NCBI GenBank assembly: GCA_902586435.1
Contig: CACIHJ010000008.1
Location: 1-46,408, forward strand
Source of the DNA: an uncultured Bacteroidota bacterium
Lineage (GTDB): Bacteria; Bacteroidota; Bacteroidia; Flavobacteriales; Flavobacteriaceae
DNA: 46,408 nt
Direction: 5' to 3'
In this document: one piece after another, positions 1 through 8,422 of the stretch
Layout of the letters: each line of letters starts with the position of its first letter
Numbering within the stretch: the first letter of the stretch is position 1
Program-made: the position numbers and the translations under genes
Notes under the pieces: model-generated
The model's database searches: none
What the model was told of the DNA's origin: nothing
The model's input: only the letters and a program-made list of their open reading frames with translations

Positions 1-476
1 CCCCCACTCGATTTAAGAGCTGAAATAACATTTTTAACTGGAGATTGAAGTAAAGTAATAATCTCTCCTATTATTTCTTGCTTAGATTTGAGTGTAGAAA
101 GAAAATCTATCTGTTCATCTCCTATGTATATTGCTTCATCAATAAAAGCTCCTTTTAAAATAGGCTTATCTCCACCTTTTCTAAACTTTTTAATAACTTT
201 TGCAGGTGCATTTCCTTTATCGGAAATCATTATAGTTGTGTTTCCCTTTAAATGTTCTTTAAGTTCTCCAAAATCAACCCCAGAGTCATCCATCGCACGA
301 TTCAGAAATGTATTCTTAACTACAGATAGCTTTACATCTGAGTTAAAGCATTCCCTTCTTAGCTTACTTGTTTGAAGAGAATCAAGACCTGCTATATCAG
401 TTAAGTAGATAGTCTTACAATCAACAAGATCATTTTTTAAATCTTCAACCGCTTTAATTTTTTCTTCCTTATTCAT
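1..476 (-). CDS. rplJ: 50S ribosomal protein L10 (partial)
   Basis: Reading leftward from an ATG at 476, the frame is open to the window edge for 158 codons, beginning MNKEEKIKAVEDLKNDLVD and containing DIAGLDSLQTSKLRRE and VVKNTFLNRAMD, which are typical of L10. L10 forms the base of the ribosomal stalk and binds 23S rRNA and the L7/L12 dimers. The C-terminal end lies outside the window. It follows rplA by 6 bases in the usual rplK-rplA-rplJ order, and rplL and rpoBC would be expected beyond the edge. A 95-residue frame on the opposite strand here is only a shadow. Confidence 0.95.
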   Translation of the reverse strand, partial: MNKEEKIKAVEDLKNDLVDCKTIYLTDIAGLDSLQTSKLRRECFNSDVKLSVVKNTFLNRAMDDSGVDFGELKEHLKGNTTIMISDKGNAPAKVIKKFRKGGDKPILKGAFIDEAIYIGDEQIDFLSTLKSKQEIIGEIITLLQSPVKNVISALKSSG

Positions 477-482
477 TATTTC

Positions 483-1172
483 TTATTCTACGTTTGTTTC
501 TATTGAAATCCCAGGACTCATTGTACTAGACATAGAAATACTTTTTACATATGTACCTTTAGATGATGATGGCTTTAATTTTAGTATAGTATTTATTAGC
601 TCATTAGCATTATCTTTTATTTTATCAGCTGTAAATGAAACTTTTCCAACTGAAGCATGTACTATACCTGTCTTATCAACTTTGAAATCAATTTTACCAC
701 CTTTAATATCTTTTATTGCTTTTCCAATATCAATAGTTACAGTTCCTGTTTTTGGATTAGGCATCAACCCTCTTGGGCCTAAAACTTTTCCTAGTGGTCC
801 AAGTTTTGGCATGATACTAGGCATAGTGACTATTACATCTATATCAACCCATCCATTCTTTATTTTTTCTATATATTCATCAAGTCCAACATAATCAGCT
901 CCTGCTTTTTTAGCTTCATCTTCTTTATCTGGACTGACAATTGCCAGAAGTTTAAGTGATTTTCCAGTTCCATGAGGAAGAGAAACAACTCCACGAATCA
1001 TCTCATTAGCATTTTTTGGGTCAACTCCTAGTCTAATAGCCAAGTCAACTGAAGCATCAAATTTTGTTGTAGTGATATCTTTCACCAACTCTGAAGCTTC
1101 ATCTAGACTATATAGTTTATCTAGGTCTAATTTCTCAAACGAGAGTTTTCTATTTTTACTTACTCTTTTCAT
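483..1172 (-). CDS. rplA: 50S ribosomal protein L1
   Basis: This 229-residue protein has normal L1 length, with the family segments [20 protein letters not shown] and [12 protein letters not shown]1 binds 23S rRNA at the E-site stalk and, in other bacteria, can repress its own operon by binding the rplK leader. The ATG overlaps the rplK stop by one base (TAATG), which indicates translational coupling and supports this start. It lies in the secE-nusG-rplK-rplA-rplJ run. Confidence 0.97.
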   Translation of the reverse strand: MKRVSKNRKLSFEKLDLDKLYSLDEASELVKDITTTKFDASVDLAIRLGVDPKNANEMIRGVVSLPHGTGKSLKLLAIVSPDKEDEAKKAGADYVGLDEYIEKIKNGWVDIDVIVTMPSIMPKLGPLGKVLGPRGLMPNPKTGTVTIDIGKAIKDIKGGKIDFKVDKTGIVHASVGKVSFTADKIKDNANELINTILKLKPSSSKGTYVKSISMSSTMSPGISIETNVE

Positions 1173-1618
1173 TATTTACTAACAGGAGGTTGTTCACCAT
1201 TTACTTTAATACCCATTGATCTAGCAGTTCCTGCAACCATTCTCATAGCTGATTCAACTGTAAATGCATTTAAATCAACCATCTTATCTTCTGCTATTTT
1301 TTTTATTTGATCCCATGAAACAGAGGCAACTTTTTCTCTATTAGGTTCCCCAGAACCCTTCTTTATTTTTGTTGCTTCTAGAAGTTGAACTGCTGCTGGA
1401 GGAGTCTTAATTACAAAATCAAAACTCTTATCTTTAAAGACACTAATTACTACAGGTAAAATTTTACCTGGTTTGTCTTGACTCCTAGCATTAAACTGTT
1501 TACAGAACTCCATAATATTAACACCTGCAGCACCAAGCGCTGGTCCTACTGGAGGTGCTGGGTTAGCTGCCCCTCCTCTAATTTGAAGTTTTAATACTTT
1601 ATCTATCTGTTTTGCCAT
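1172..1618 (-). CDS. rplK: 50S ribosomal protein L11
   Basis: The 148-residue product has the L11 N-terminal signature [20 protein letters not shown] and the C-terminal rRNA-binding segment ending in [11 protein letters not shown]11 sits in the GTPase-associated centre of the large subunit. The gene begins 9 bases after nusG and ends by overlapping the rplA start codon by one base. Identification is secure. Confidence 0.97.
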   Translation of the reverse strand: MAKQIDKVLKLQIRGGAANPAPPVGPALGAAGVNIMEFCKQFNARSQDKPGKILPVVISVFKDKSFDFVIKTPPAAVQLLEATKIKKGSGEPNREKVASVSWDQIKKIAEDKMVDLNAFTVESAMRMVAGTARSMGIKVNGEQPPVSK

Positions 1619-1627
1619 CTTACTTAA

Positions 1628-2179
1628 TTATATTTTTTCAACTTGCATATAGCTTAACTCAAGCGGTGTCTTTCTACCAAATATTTTAACCATAACTTCA
1701 AGTTTTCTTTTCTCTTCATTGACATTATCAATTGATCCTGTAAATCCATTAAATGGGCCATCTATAACTTTAACGCTCTCTCCTATATTAAATGGAATTG
1801 AGATTTGCTCTCCTGATATGGCAAGCTCATCAACTTTTCCTAACATTCTATTGACTTCAGTTTTTCTAAGAGGTATAGGTTCACCTCCTTTAGTTTCTCC
1901 TAAAAATCCTAATACACTTGTTATCGATCTTATAATATGAAGAATCTCTCCTGAAATATCAGCTTTAATCATAATGTAACCAGGAAAATATGTTTTTTCT
2001 TTTTGTACTTTTTTCCCTTGCCTTATCTGAATAACTTTCTCAGTAGGGACTAGTATCTCTTCAACTTGTTTATCAAGACCCACTCTAGTTAATTCAGTCA
2101 TAATATATTGTTTAACCTTAGTCTCTTGTCCTGTTACAGACCTAATTACATACCAATTTTTATCCGCTACACTAACCAT
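1628..2179 (-). CDS. nusG: Transcription antitermination factor NusG
   Basis: The 183-residue protein has the NGN domain at about residues 8-120 (NWYVIRSVTGQE near the start, FPGYIMIKADI in the middle) followed by a C-terminal KOW domain (VKVIDGPFNGFTG). NusG binds RNA polymerase and couples transcription to translation or to Rho. It is placed 2 bases after secE and 9 bases before rplK, the near-universal order. The first ATG fits the spacing; translation could also begin a few codons later, at the GTG before ADKNWYV. Confidence 0.96.
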   Translation of the reverse strand: MVSVADKNWYVIRSVTGQETKVKQYIMTELTRVGLDKQVEEILVPTEKVIQIRQGKKVQKEKTYFPGYIMIKADISGEILHIIRSITSVLGFLGETKGGEPIPLRKTEVNRMLGKVDELAISGEQISIPFNIGESVKVIDGPFNGFTGSIDNVNEEKRKLEVMVKIFGRKTPLELSYMQVEKI

Positions 2180-2181
2180 AA

Positions 2182-2376
2182 TTAACTAATAATATCAAAA
2201 TAAAATCCTACTATTCTTGATAAAACAGAGTCTGCTGCCCAAATAGCTAAAGAAAAAAGAACAGAGAATACAATTACCAATCCTGATAAATTCAAAAGTT
2301 CTGAACGAGGAGTCCACTTAACATTGTCCCTCAGTTCAGTTAAAGATTCTTTAATAAAGTTTATAATCGATCCCAT
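2182..2376 (-). CDS. secE: Preprotein translocase subunit SecE
   Basis: I place the start at the ATG at 2376, giving 64 residues beginning MGSIINFIKESLTELRDNVKW. The longer open frame to 2445 runs through the tRNA-Trp gene and cannot be the real start. The protein has the short amphipathic SecE helix with the conserved N-V-K-W segment and one membrane span (about residues 31-51). SecE clamps the SecY channel. It lies between tRNA-Trp and nusG, as in most bacteria. Confidence 0.95.
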   Translation of the reverse strand: MGSIINFIKESLTELRDNVKWTPRSELLNLSGLVIVFSVLFSLAIWAADSVLSRIVGFYFDIIS

Positions 2377-2387
2377 CTTATTTTGTG

Positions 2388-2460
2388 CACGGGTTGAGAG
2401 ACTCGAACTCCCGACACCTGGTTTTGGAGACCAGTGCTCTACCAACTGAGCTAAACCCGT
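2388..2460 (-). tRNA. trnW: tRNA-Trp (anticodon CCA)
   Basis: The reverse complement folds into a 73-base cloverleaf: acceptor ACGGGTT/AACCCGT, D arm GCTC..GAGC, anticodon stem CTGGT/ACCAG with loop CTCCAAA (anticodon CCA), and T arm GGGAG-TTCGAGT-CTCTC. The discriminator is G. The 3' CCA is not encoded (CAC follows). It lies 11 bases upstream of secE and so is likely co-transcribed with it. Confidence 0.97.
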
Positions 2461-2475
2461 TTATATTTGACACAA

Positions 2476-2504
2476 AAGGCGTCAATCAAATTGAATGACA
2501 CCTT
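2476..2504 (-). terminator. Hairpin after tuf (terminator or processing site)
   Basis: AAGGCGTCA and TGACACCTT form an imperfect nine-position stem with one C-A mismatch. In the direction of tuf transcription it is followed by TTTTG. It lies in the 67-base gap between the tuf stop and tRNA-Trp. The short U run suggests partial termination, letting a fraction of transcripts continue into tRNA-Trp, secE and nusG. Confidence 0.5.
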
Positions 2505-2527
2505 AGAGTAAATTAAACTTTGTTTTA

Positions 2528-3715
2528 TTAATCCAAAATTTCAGTCACCTGACCTGCTCCAACAGTTCTTCCACCTTCTCTAATAGCAAATCTTAGACCA
2601 TCATTTAACGCAATAGGTGATATCAAATCAACAGTAATTGTTAAATTATCACCAGGCATCACCATCTCAACACCATCAGGAAGCACAATATTACCTGTTA
2701 CATCTGTAGTTCTAACATAGAACTGAGGGCGATAATTGTTGTGGAATGGAGTATGACGACCACCTTCTTCTTTTTTCAAGATATATACCTCAGCCTTGAA
2801 CTTAGAATGAGGTGTAACGGAACCTGGTTTACAAATAACCATTCCCCTACTAATATCTGTTTTTTCAATACCTCTTAATAGAATACCTACATTATCTCCA
2901 GCCTCTCCTCTATCAAGAATTTTTCTAAACATTTCAACACCAGTAACAGTAGATTTAAGTTTTTCAGCACCCATACCTATGATATCAATTTCATCACCAG
3001 TATTAGCAACACCAGTCTCAATTCGACCAGTTGCAACTGTTCCTCTACCTGTTATAGAGAATACATCCTCTACAGGCATTAAAAAGTCTTTTTCAGTGTC
3101 TCTTTTAGGAAGTTCAATATATTTATCAACTTCTTCCATAAGCTTCATAACACTTTCAACCCATTTTTCTTCTCCATTTAAAGCTCCTAATGCAGAACCA
3201 AGAATAACAGGAGTATTATCTCCATCATATTCATAGAAAGAAAGTAAGTCTCTTACTTCCATTTCGACAAGCTCAAGCAATTCAGCATCATCAACCATAT
3301 CAGCCTTATTAAGAAATGCAACAATTCTAGGAATACCAACTTGTCTTCCAAGTAAGATATGCTCTCTAGTTTGAGGCATTGGTCCATCAGTAGCTGCAAC
3401 AACTAGTATTGCGCCATCCATTTGAGCGGCACCAGTAACCATATTTTTCACATAATCAGCGTGACCTGGACAGTCAACGTGAGCATAGTGACGATTAGCA
3501 GTTTGATACTCTACATGAGATGTATTAATAGTAATACCACGTTCTTTCTCTTCTGGAGCATTATCAATTGAATCAAAACTTCTAGCTTCTGACAATCCAG
3601 CATCAGCTAAAACCTTTGTTATTGCAGCAGTAAGAGTAGTTTTTCCGTGATCAACGTGTCCGATAGTCCCAATATTCAAATGGGGTTTTGATCTATCAAA
3701 TGTTTCTTTAGCCAT
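2528..3715 (-). CDS. tuf: Elongation factor Tu
   Basis: The 395-residue protein is full-length EF-Tu, with G1 GHVDHGKTT near residues 18-26, the G3 motif [13 protein letters not shown]4 NKADM, and domains 2 and 3 ending in [10 protein letters not shown]. It delivers aminoacyl-tRNA to the ribosome. In many Flavobacteriia tuf directly follows the Thr-Tyr-Gly-Thr tRNA cluster. Here its upstream neighbour is a divergent membrane-protein gene and the tRNAs lie 24 kb away, so it needs its own promoter, which is visible at 3747-3754. Confidence 0.98.
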   Translation of the reverse strand: MAKETFDRSKPHLNIGTIGHVDHGKTTLTAAITKVLADAGLSEARSFDSIDNAPEEKERGITINTSHVEYQTANRHYAHVDCPGHADYVKNMVTGAAQMDGAILVVAATDGPMPQTREHILLGRQVGIPRIVAFLNKADMVDDAELLELVEMEVRDLLSFYEYDGDNTPVILGSALGALNGEEKWVESVMKLMEEVDKYIELPKRDTEKDFLMPVEDVFSITGRGTVATGRIETGVANTGDEIDIIGMGAEKLKSTVTGVEMFRKILDRGEAGDNVGILLRGIEKTDISRGMVICKPGSVTPHSKFKAEVYILKKEEGGRHTPFHNNYRPQFYVRTTDVTGNIVLPDGVEMVMPGDNLTITVDLISPIALNDGLRFAIREGGRTVGAGQVTEILD

Positions 3716-3746
3716 AACAGTATAATTTTCTAATTTTTACGAAGTG

Positions 3747-3754
3747 CAAATTTA
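3747..3754 (-). promoter_or_regulatory. Candidate tuf promoter -7 box
   Basis: On the minus strand this reads TAAATTTG, a full match to the Bacteroidota -7 box TAnnTTTG, 31 bases upstream of the tuf ATG. No clear -33 TTG is seen at the normal spacing. It would give tuf a short leader of about 25 bases. Confidence 0.55.
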
Positions 3755-3818
3755 TAAACTTTTTTAATATAATTAGGGTTTTTGAAGTTTTTTTTATACA
3801 AAAAAAAAATATGTTTAA

Positions 3819-3826
3819 TATATTTG
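3819..3826 (+). promoter_or_regulatory. Candidate -7 box for the 3845 gene
   Basis: The sequence TATATTTG matches TAnnTTTG and lies 18 bases before the ATG at 3845. Together with the tuf box on the other strand it forms a compact divergent promoter region. Confidence 0.5.
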
Positions 3827-3844
3827 TATAGCAAATTTTAAATT

Positions 3845-4216
3845 ATGTCCCAAATAAGCAAAATTTTATCCGCAGTTGTATCATTTACAATAATTAATGT
3901 TTGGCTTTTTAGATCAAATAAATCCTCGCTATACCGAGGTGGTAATGCATCAAATTTGTATGAAGAATTTGAAGTTTATGGGCTATCAGATTACTTTCTA
4001 ATTATTGGAATTATAAAGGTTTCATTGGCTATTTTACTTTTAGTTGGTGTTTTTTATAAAAAACTAACCCTTTTTTCAGCAAGCGGAATAGCAATTATGA
4101 TGTTAGCAGCTGCATATTTTCATTTTAGTGTTGGAGATGAACTTATAAAAGCCTTACCATCATCAGCAATGCTTTTGTCATGCATTATTATAATTTATAG
4201 TTCACTAAAAAAATAG
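3845..4216 (+). CDS. Small four-helix membrane protein, DoxX-like
   Basis: The 123-residue protein has about four hydrophobic segments: near the N-terminus, at YFLIIGIIKVSLAILLLVGVF, at ASGIAIMMLAAAYFHF, and at the C-terminus before a final KK. Size and topology resemble the DoxX-like family, whose members are poorly characterised inner-membrane proteins. No catalytic motif is visible. It starts 129 bases from the divergent tuf gene and precedes another small membrane protein and a subtilase on the same strand. The family assignment is tentative. Confidence 0.6.
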   Translation: MSQISKILSAVVSFTIINVWLFRSNKSSLYRGGNASNLYEEFEVYGLSDYFLIIGIIKVSLAILLLVGVFYKKLTLFSASGIAIMMLAAAYFHFSVGDELIKALPSSAMLLSCIIIIYSSLKK

Positions 4217-4254
4217 TTTACTATATTTAGATTGTAAAATAAAAACACTTAATT

Positions 4255-4599
4255 ATGAATGCGTCAAAAGCTAACCTAATTAATTCTATTTCCCTAATTG
4301 TTCTTGGATTTTGGGGTTATATAGATAGTTCTTCAATGACAGCTTTAATTCCAGTTGGAATGGGATTAATTCTAGGAGGTTGTACTAATCAAATTAAAAA
4401 AGGAAATAAACTAATAGCACATATTGCTGTTTTGGGAACACTAATGATCCTCATTTCACTTATTGGAATGAGACTTCCTAAGTCAATTGATCAAGGAGGT
4501 GTCGGCCTTTATAGAGTTATTGGTATGATTGCAACGTCATCTATTGCTTTTTTATATTTTATAAAAAGCTTTATTGATAATAGAAGATCAAAACAATAA
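4255..4599 (+). CDS. Small membrane protein of unknown function
   Basis: This 114-residue protein has about four hydrophobic segments, a positively charged loop (NQIKKGNK) between the second and third, and a basic C-terminal tail (DNRRSKQ). I do not recognise a characterised family; the spacing of helices and glycines faintly recalls TMEM14-type proteins. It lies 38 bases after the DoxX-like gene and 3 bases before the subtilase, so it is probably co-transcribed with the latter. Confidence 0.6.
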   Translation: MNASKANLINSISLIVLGFWGYIDSSSMTALIPVGMGLILGGCTNQIKKGNKLIAHIAVLGTLMILISLIGMRLPKSIDQGGVGLYRVIGMIATSSIAFLYFIKSFIDNRRSKQ

Positions 4600-4602
4600 A
4601 TA

Positions 4603-6183
4603 TTGAAAAAATATAATTTCTGCTTACTAATATTATTGCTATTAGGTCTTAATTCATGTGGATCTATAAAGTTTACTAATGACTATATATCTTCTATTTC
4701 ATTTATAAAATCAACTGAGCCATCTTTAACAGAAAAACAAAATTGGCATAATCTTGATCCTGAAATTGATTCAATTCCTGGGACAAGTGTAGAAAGAGCT
4801 CATGATGAGCTTCTAGAAGGGTTAAAAGGCAAGGAGGTAATCGTTGCAGTTATTGATACAGGTTTAGATATTCATCATCAAAGTTTATCAAATAACATTT
4901 GGATTAATAAAGATGAAAAAATAAATGGAAAAGATGATGATAACAATGGATATATTGATGACATACATGGTTGGAATTATTTGGGATCTTCGTACAATGA
5001 AACCAGAGATATGACAAGAATATTAAGAGATAATAAGGTTAATAACAGAAAATACGACCAAGTTGAAGGGGAAATCAAGAAAGAAATTAAAAAATCTAAT
5101 GAACAATTAGATATTTTAAATTATTACATTCAACTTCTTGAAGATTCAAAAGATCTTTTGTCAGAGTATCTTAACAAGGATGAATATAGTATTGAAGATG
5201 TTAATAATATTGTAACTGAAAATGAAAAATTAAATCTTGCAAAAAATATTTATAAAGATTTTGACTTTTATGGTTATACAAAAGAATATTTGAATCAGGG
5301 CATAGATCAATACAATGATTTTATCAATTATCATTTTAATGTTGATTTTAATGGTAGAACAACAAATGATAATATATATGATATTAATGATACTAATTAT
5401 GGAGATTCAAACGTAAGTAACATAAAAGAAAGTGAATCTCATTCTACTCATGTTTCAGGAATAATATCTGCTGATAGACAAAATAAAGAAGGCAATAAAG
5501 GAATAAATAATTTAGCTAAAATTATGGTACTAAGAGCTGTTCCTAATGGTGATGAATATGATAAAGATGTAGCTTTAGCAATCAGATATGCTGTTGATAA
5601 TGGAGCAAAAATAATAAATGGAAGTTTTGGTAAATATTTTTCATCAAACCCAGAATGGGTAATTGACGCGATTAGATATGCCTCAGAAAATAATGTTTTA
5701 TTTATTGCTGGTGCTGGAAATGAATCTAAAGACTTAGATTCATTATCCAATGATAATTATCCCAATGATCAATTTTTTAATAAAGATGAATTCTCAGATA
5801 CCTTTATCAAAGTAGGAGCATCAAGTATTAATTTAAAAGAAGATTTCACTGCATACTTCTCAAACTATGGTAAAATTAATGTAGATATTTTTGCGCCTGG
5901 TGTTGATATTTATTCTTCAATGCCTGGTAATAAGTATAAATCTCAAGATGGAACATCAATGTCTTCCCCAGTTGTAGCAGGAGTTGCTTCACTTATAATG
6001 TCATACTTTCCAAAATTATCTGCAAAAAAAGTAAAAGAAATTATTTTAGAATCTGGCATTGAAGTAGACCTAAAAATTGGAAATCTTGGAGATAATGAAC
6101 ACTTTAGGGAGTATTCAAAGTCTGGAAAACTTATAAATGCTTATAACGCCTTAATTCTTGCTTCAAAAAGTAAGAGGAAATAA
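4603..6183 (+). CDS. Lipoprotein subtilisin-like serine protease (S8)
   Basis: The start is a TTG giving a lipoprotein signal with lipobox LNSC (Cys19). The S8 triad is complete: Asp85 in VIDTGLDIHH, His280 in ESHSTHVSGI, Ser452 in GTSMSSPVVAG, with oxyanion Asn373 in AGAGNES. The spacing is unusual: about 195 residues separate Asp and His, against roughly 30 in subtilisin, and the insert is rich in charged, helix-prone sequence (about residues 150-245). It is predicted to be membrane anchored and exported. It ends 4 bases from the convergent rlmN. The substrate is unknown. Confidence 0.9.
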   Translation: MKKYNFCLLILLLLGLNSCGSIKFTNDYISSISFIKSTEPSLTEKQNWHNLDPEIDSIPGTSVERAHDELLEGLKGKEVIVAVIDTGLDIHHQSLSNNIWINKDEKINGKDDDNNGYIDDIHGWNYLGSSYNETRDMTRILRDNKVNNRKYDQVEGEIKKEIKKSNEQLDILNYYIQLLEDSKDLLSEYLNKDEYSIEDVNNIVTENEKLNLAKNIYKDFDFYGYTKEYLNQGIDQYNDFINYHFNVDFNGRTTNDNIYDINDTNYGDSNVSNIKESESHSTHVSGIISADRQNKEGNKGINNLAKIMVLRAVPNGDEYDKDVALAIRYAVDNGAKIINGSFGKYFSSNPEWVIDAIRYASENNVLFIAGAGNESKDLDSLSNDNYPNDQFFNKDEFSDTFIKVGASSINLKEDFTAYFSNYGKINVDIFAPGVDIYSSMPGNKYKSQDGTSMSSPVVAGVASLIMSYFPKLSAKKVKEIILESGIEVDLKIGNLGDNEHFREYSKSGKLINAYNALILASKSKRK

Positions 6184-6187
6184 GCAT

Positions 6188-7216
6188 CTACTTGTTAGCA
6201 AGTTGACCACAAGCTGCATCAATATCTTTCCCCCTTGACCTTCTAACTGTTACAGTAATTTTATTTTTTTCCAATAAGTCTTTATATAAATTAATCATAT
6301 TTGGATTGGCTGATTGGAAATTCTGATCACCTATTGAGTTGTATTCAATTAAATTTACTTTTGAAGGAATTGATTTACAATAATTGACTAAAGCATTAAT
6401 ATGCTCAATGCTATCGTTAACGTCTTTCCAAACTATATACTCAAAAGTTATTTTACTTTTTGTTTTTTTATACCAATAGGCCAATGAGTCTTGCAATTCA
6501 TTTAATGGAAAATCTTTTGTGAATGGCATAATTTTATTCCTGGTTGATTCAACTGCAGAGTGAAGAGAAACAGCTAAATTAACTTTTAATGATTCATCTG
6601 CTAACTTTTTTATCATTTTGGGAATACCAGAAGTTGAGACTACTATTCTTTTTTGAGATATTCCAAGTCCTTTTTTTGAGCTTATTAAATGTATAGCTTT
6701 TATTAAATTATTATAGTTCATCAAAGGTTCTCCCATTCCCATAAAAACAATGTTTGTAAGAGGCCTATTATAAAAATTTTGACTTTGCCTATCTATGGTC
6801 ACAACTTGATCATAAATTTCATCTGGATTCAAATTCCTCATCCTCTTTAATTTTGATGTAGCACAGAACTCACAATCAAGGCTACAACCAACTTGAGATG
6901 ACACACATGCGGTAGATCTTTTATTACTAGGTATAAGGACAGATTCCACTAAAAGGCCATCAAACAACTTCACTGCATTTTTAATTGTCCCATCTTTACT
7001 TTTTTGAATTTTATCTACCAATAGATTGTTTATAACAAAATTATCATCAAGTGTCTTTCTTAATGGCAATGATAGGTTTGTCATTTTCCCAAAACTGTTT
7101 ACAGATTTATTCCATAACCAATTATAAACCTGTTTTCCTCTAAATGGCTCATAACCTTCATTTACAAAAAAATCACATAGCTGATCTTCTGAAAGACTTC
7201 TAATATCTTTTTTCAT
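6188..7216 (-). CDS. rlmN: 23S rRNA (adenine-C2) methyltransferase RlmN
   Basis: The 342-residue radical-SAM enzyme has the cluster motif at Cys111, Cys115 and Cys118, with a conserved Cys104 seven residues before. The C-terminal Cys336 in DIDAACGQL corresponds to the methyl-carrying cysteine of RlmN. The GMGEPLMNY motif is present. The enzyme methylates C2 of A2503 in 23S rRNA, and some members also methylate tRNA A37. The gene begins 10 bases after the SDR and is probably the last of a cupin-SDR-rlmN transcript. Confidence 0.96.
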   Translation of the reverse strand: MKKDIRSLSEDQLCDFFVNEGYEPFRGKQVYNWLWNKSVNSFGKMTNLSLPLRKTLDDNFVINNLLVDKIQKSKDGTIKNAVKLFDGLLVESVLIPSNKRSTACVSSQVGCSLDCEFCATSKLKRMRNLNPDEIYDQVVTIDRQSQNFYNRPLTNIVFMGMGEPLMNYNNLIKAIHLISSKKGLGISQKRIVVSTSGIPKMIKKLADESLKVNLAVSLHSAVESTRNKIMPFTKDFPLNELQDSLAYWYKKTKSKITFEYIVWKDVNDSIEHINALVNYCKSIPSKVNLIEYNSIGDQNFQSANPNMINLYKDLLEKNKITVTVRRSRGKDIDAACGQLANK

Positions 7217-7226
7217 TATATGATGT

Positions 7227-8012
7227 TTAAATTGATCTTAAAAAACCACCATCGATTGGGATAGCAGTTCCAGTAATATAAGAGGCTTTATCTGAGGCAA
7301 TGAATGTTGCCAATTGTCCCATTTCAGATGGTTTTCCTAAGCGATTTGATGGTATTGATTTTTTTATCCCTTCTAGAATTTCAGAAACAGGAATATTCAT
7401 ATTATTTGACTTTTGTTCATTTAAATGTGCTAAGTGTTCTGTATCAATAAATCCGGTTATGATACTATTAACTGTAATCCCAAAAGGCGCAAGATCAACT
7501 GAAAGACTTTTACCCCATGTGACAACAGCAGCTCTAATACTATTTGATAGAACTAAATAATTCAAAGGCTCTTTTACAGAGATTGAAGTAAGATTTATAA
7601 TTCTTCCCCAGCCCTTCTCTTTCATTTTATTCAAAGCAATTGAAGAGGTATATACGACACATTTAAAGAGAATATCAAAAGCATTTTGATAATCATCAAT
7701 AGACTTAGATAAAGAATTTCCAGCAGGAACTCCTTGAGTGTTATTTATCAGGATATCAACATGCCTTTCACTCAAGTATTCATCAATGATACTTTTAAAT
7801 GAATCAAAATCTGAGAAATCAACCACTAGGTATGAATGTTCTTGTGAATTATTTGATGGTAGAGACTGGACCAACTCTTTCATTTTTTTTTCATCTCTAG
7901 CCATAAGGCAAACAGATGCTCCAGACTCTGCTAATTGTTTTGCAATTCCAAAACCAATCCCTTTGCTGCTTCCACCGACCAATGCGCTTTTACCTTCTAA
8001 TGAAATTCTCAT
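7227..8012 (-). CDS. Short-chain dehydrogenase-like protein lacking YxxxK
   Basis: The 261-residue SDR has the Rossmann glycine motif GGSSKGIG (residues 13-20), INNTQG, and a C-terminal GTAIPIDGG. The catalytic serine region is present (INLTSISVKEP), but the usual Tyr-xxx-Lys is replaced by LVLSNSIRAAV, so both Tyr and Lys are missing. This pattern is typical of a divergent 3-oxoacyl-ACP-reductase-like SDR subgroup. It lies 2 bases after a KdgF-like cupin, which suggests a role near uronate or keto-sugar metabolism, but its activity cannot be predicted without the standard proton donor. Confidence 0.85.
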   Translation of the reverse strand: MRISLEGKSALVGGSSKGIGFGIAKQLAESGASVCLMARDEKKMKELVQSLPSNNSQEHSYLVVDFSDFDSFKSIIDEYLSERHVDILINNTQGVPAGNSLSKSIDDYQNAFDILFKCVVYTSSIALNKMKEKGWGRIINLTSISVKEPLNYLVLSNSIRAAVVTWGKSLSVDLAPFGITVNSIITGFIDTEHLAHLNEQKSNNMNIPVSEILEGIKKSIPSNRLGKPSEMGQLATFIASDKASYITGTAIPIDGGFLRSI

Positions 8013-8014
8013 AA

Positions 8015-8323
8015 TTATAAATCTTCTCTAACTGGTGTAAATACATCCATAATTTTACATTGAGTTAATGCTACTCCTGAGTGAGGCATATTTGATGGTA
8101 TAACAACTATTGAACCCGGACCATGAACTAAAGTCTTTCCATCAAATGTAAACTTAATTTTTCCATCTATTACATGCATTATTTGTTCATGAATATGTTT
8201 GTGTTCAGGAAGCTCCGAACCTTCATCTATCCTCCAAAATGCCCATGTTATATTATCACCATTAATAATCTTGCCATGAAAACCAGGCATTATTTCTCTT
8301 TCCTTAATTTTATCTAACTCCAT
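8015..8323 (-). CDS. KdgF-like cupin (unsaturated uronate processing)
   Basis: The 102-residue single-domain cupin has metal ligands in HKHIHEQ (about residues 37-43), a later His in PSNMPHSGV, and the C-terminal DVFTPVRED. The spacing and the DVF-P-RED ending match KdgF, which speeds linearisation of 4,5-unsaturated monouronates released from pectin or alginate. It is followed by an SDR and is divergent from an SSS symporter, a combination seen in uronate loci. No lyase, KDG kinase or aldolase is present in the window, so the pathway link is inference. Confidence 0.7.
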   Translation of the reverse strand: MELDKIKEREIMPGFHGKIINGDNITWAFWRIDEGSELPEHKHIHEQIMHVIDGKIKFTFDGKTLVHGPGSIVVIPSNMPHSGVALTQCKIMDVFTPVREDL

Positions 8324-8422
8324 GATTAAAATTTAAAAATAAAATTAAGCAATTTTGATTTAAGCTTTATTAATATTTGTATATATCAAATCGATTCAAT
8401 AATATTATGCAACAAAAATTAT

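Noticed and set aside
2377-2445. N-terminal extension of secE
   Set aside because: The extra 23 codons lie inside the tRNA-Trp gene and do not resemble SecE; the ATG at 2376 is the natural start.
3716-3844. Duplicated tRNA-Thr 3' end (att site) next to tuf
   Set aside because: I compared this gap with the tRNA-Thr(GGT) 3' region and saw no repeat, only divergent promoter-like boxes.
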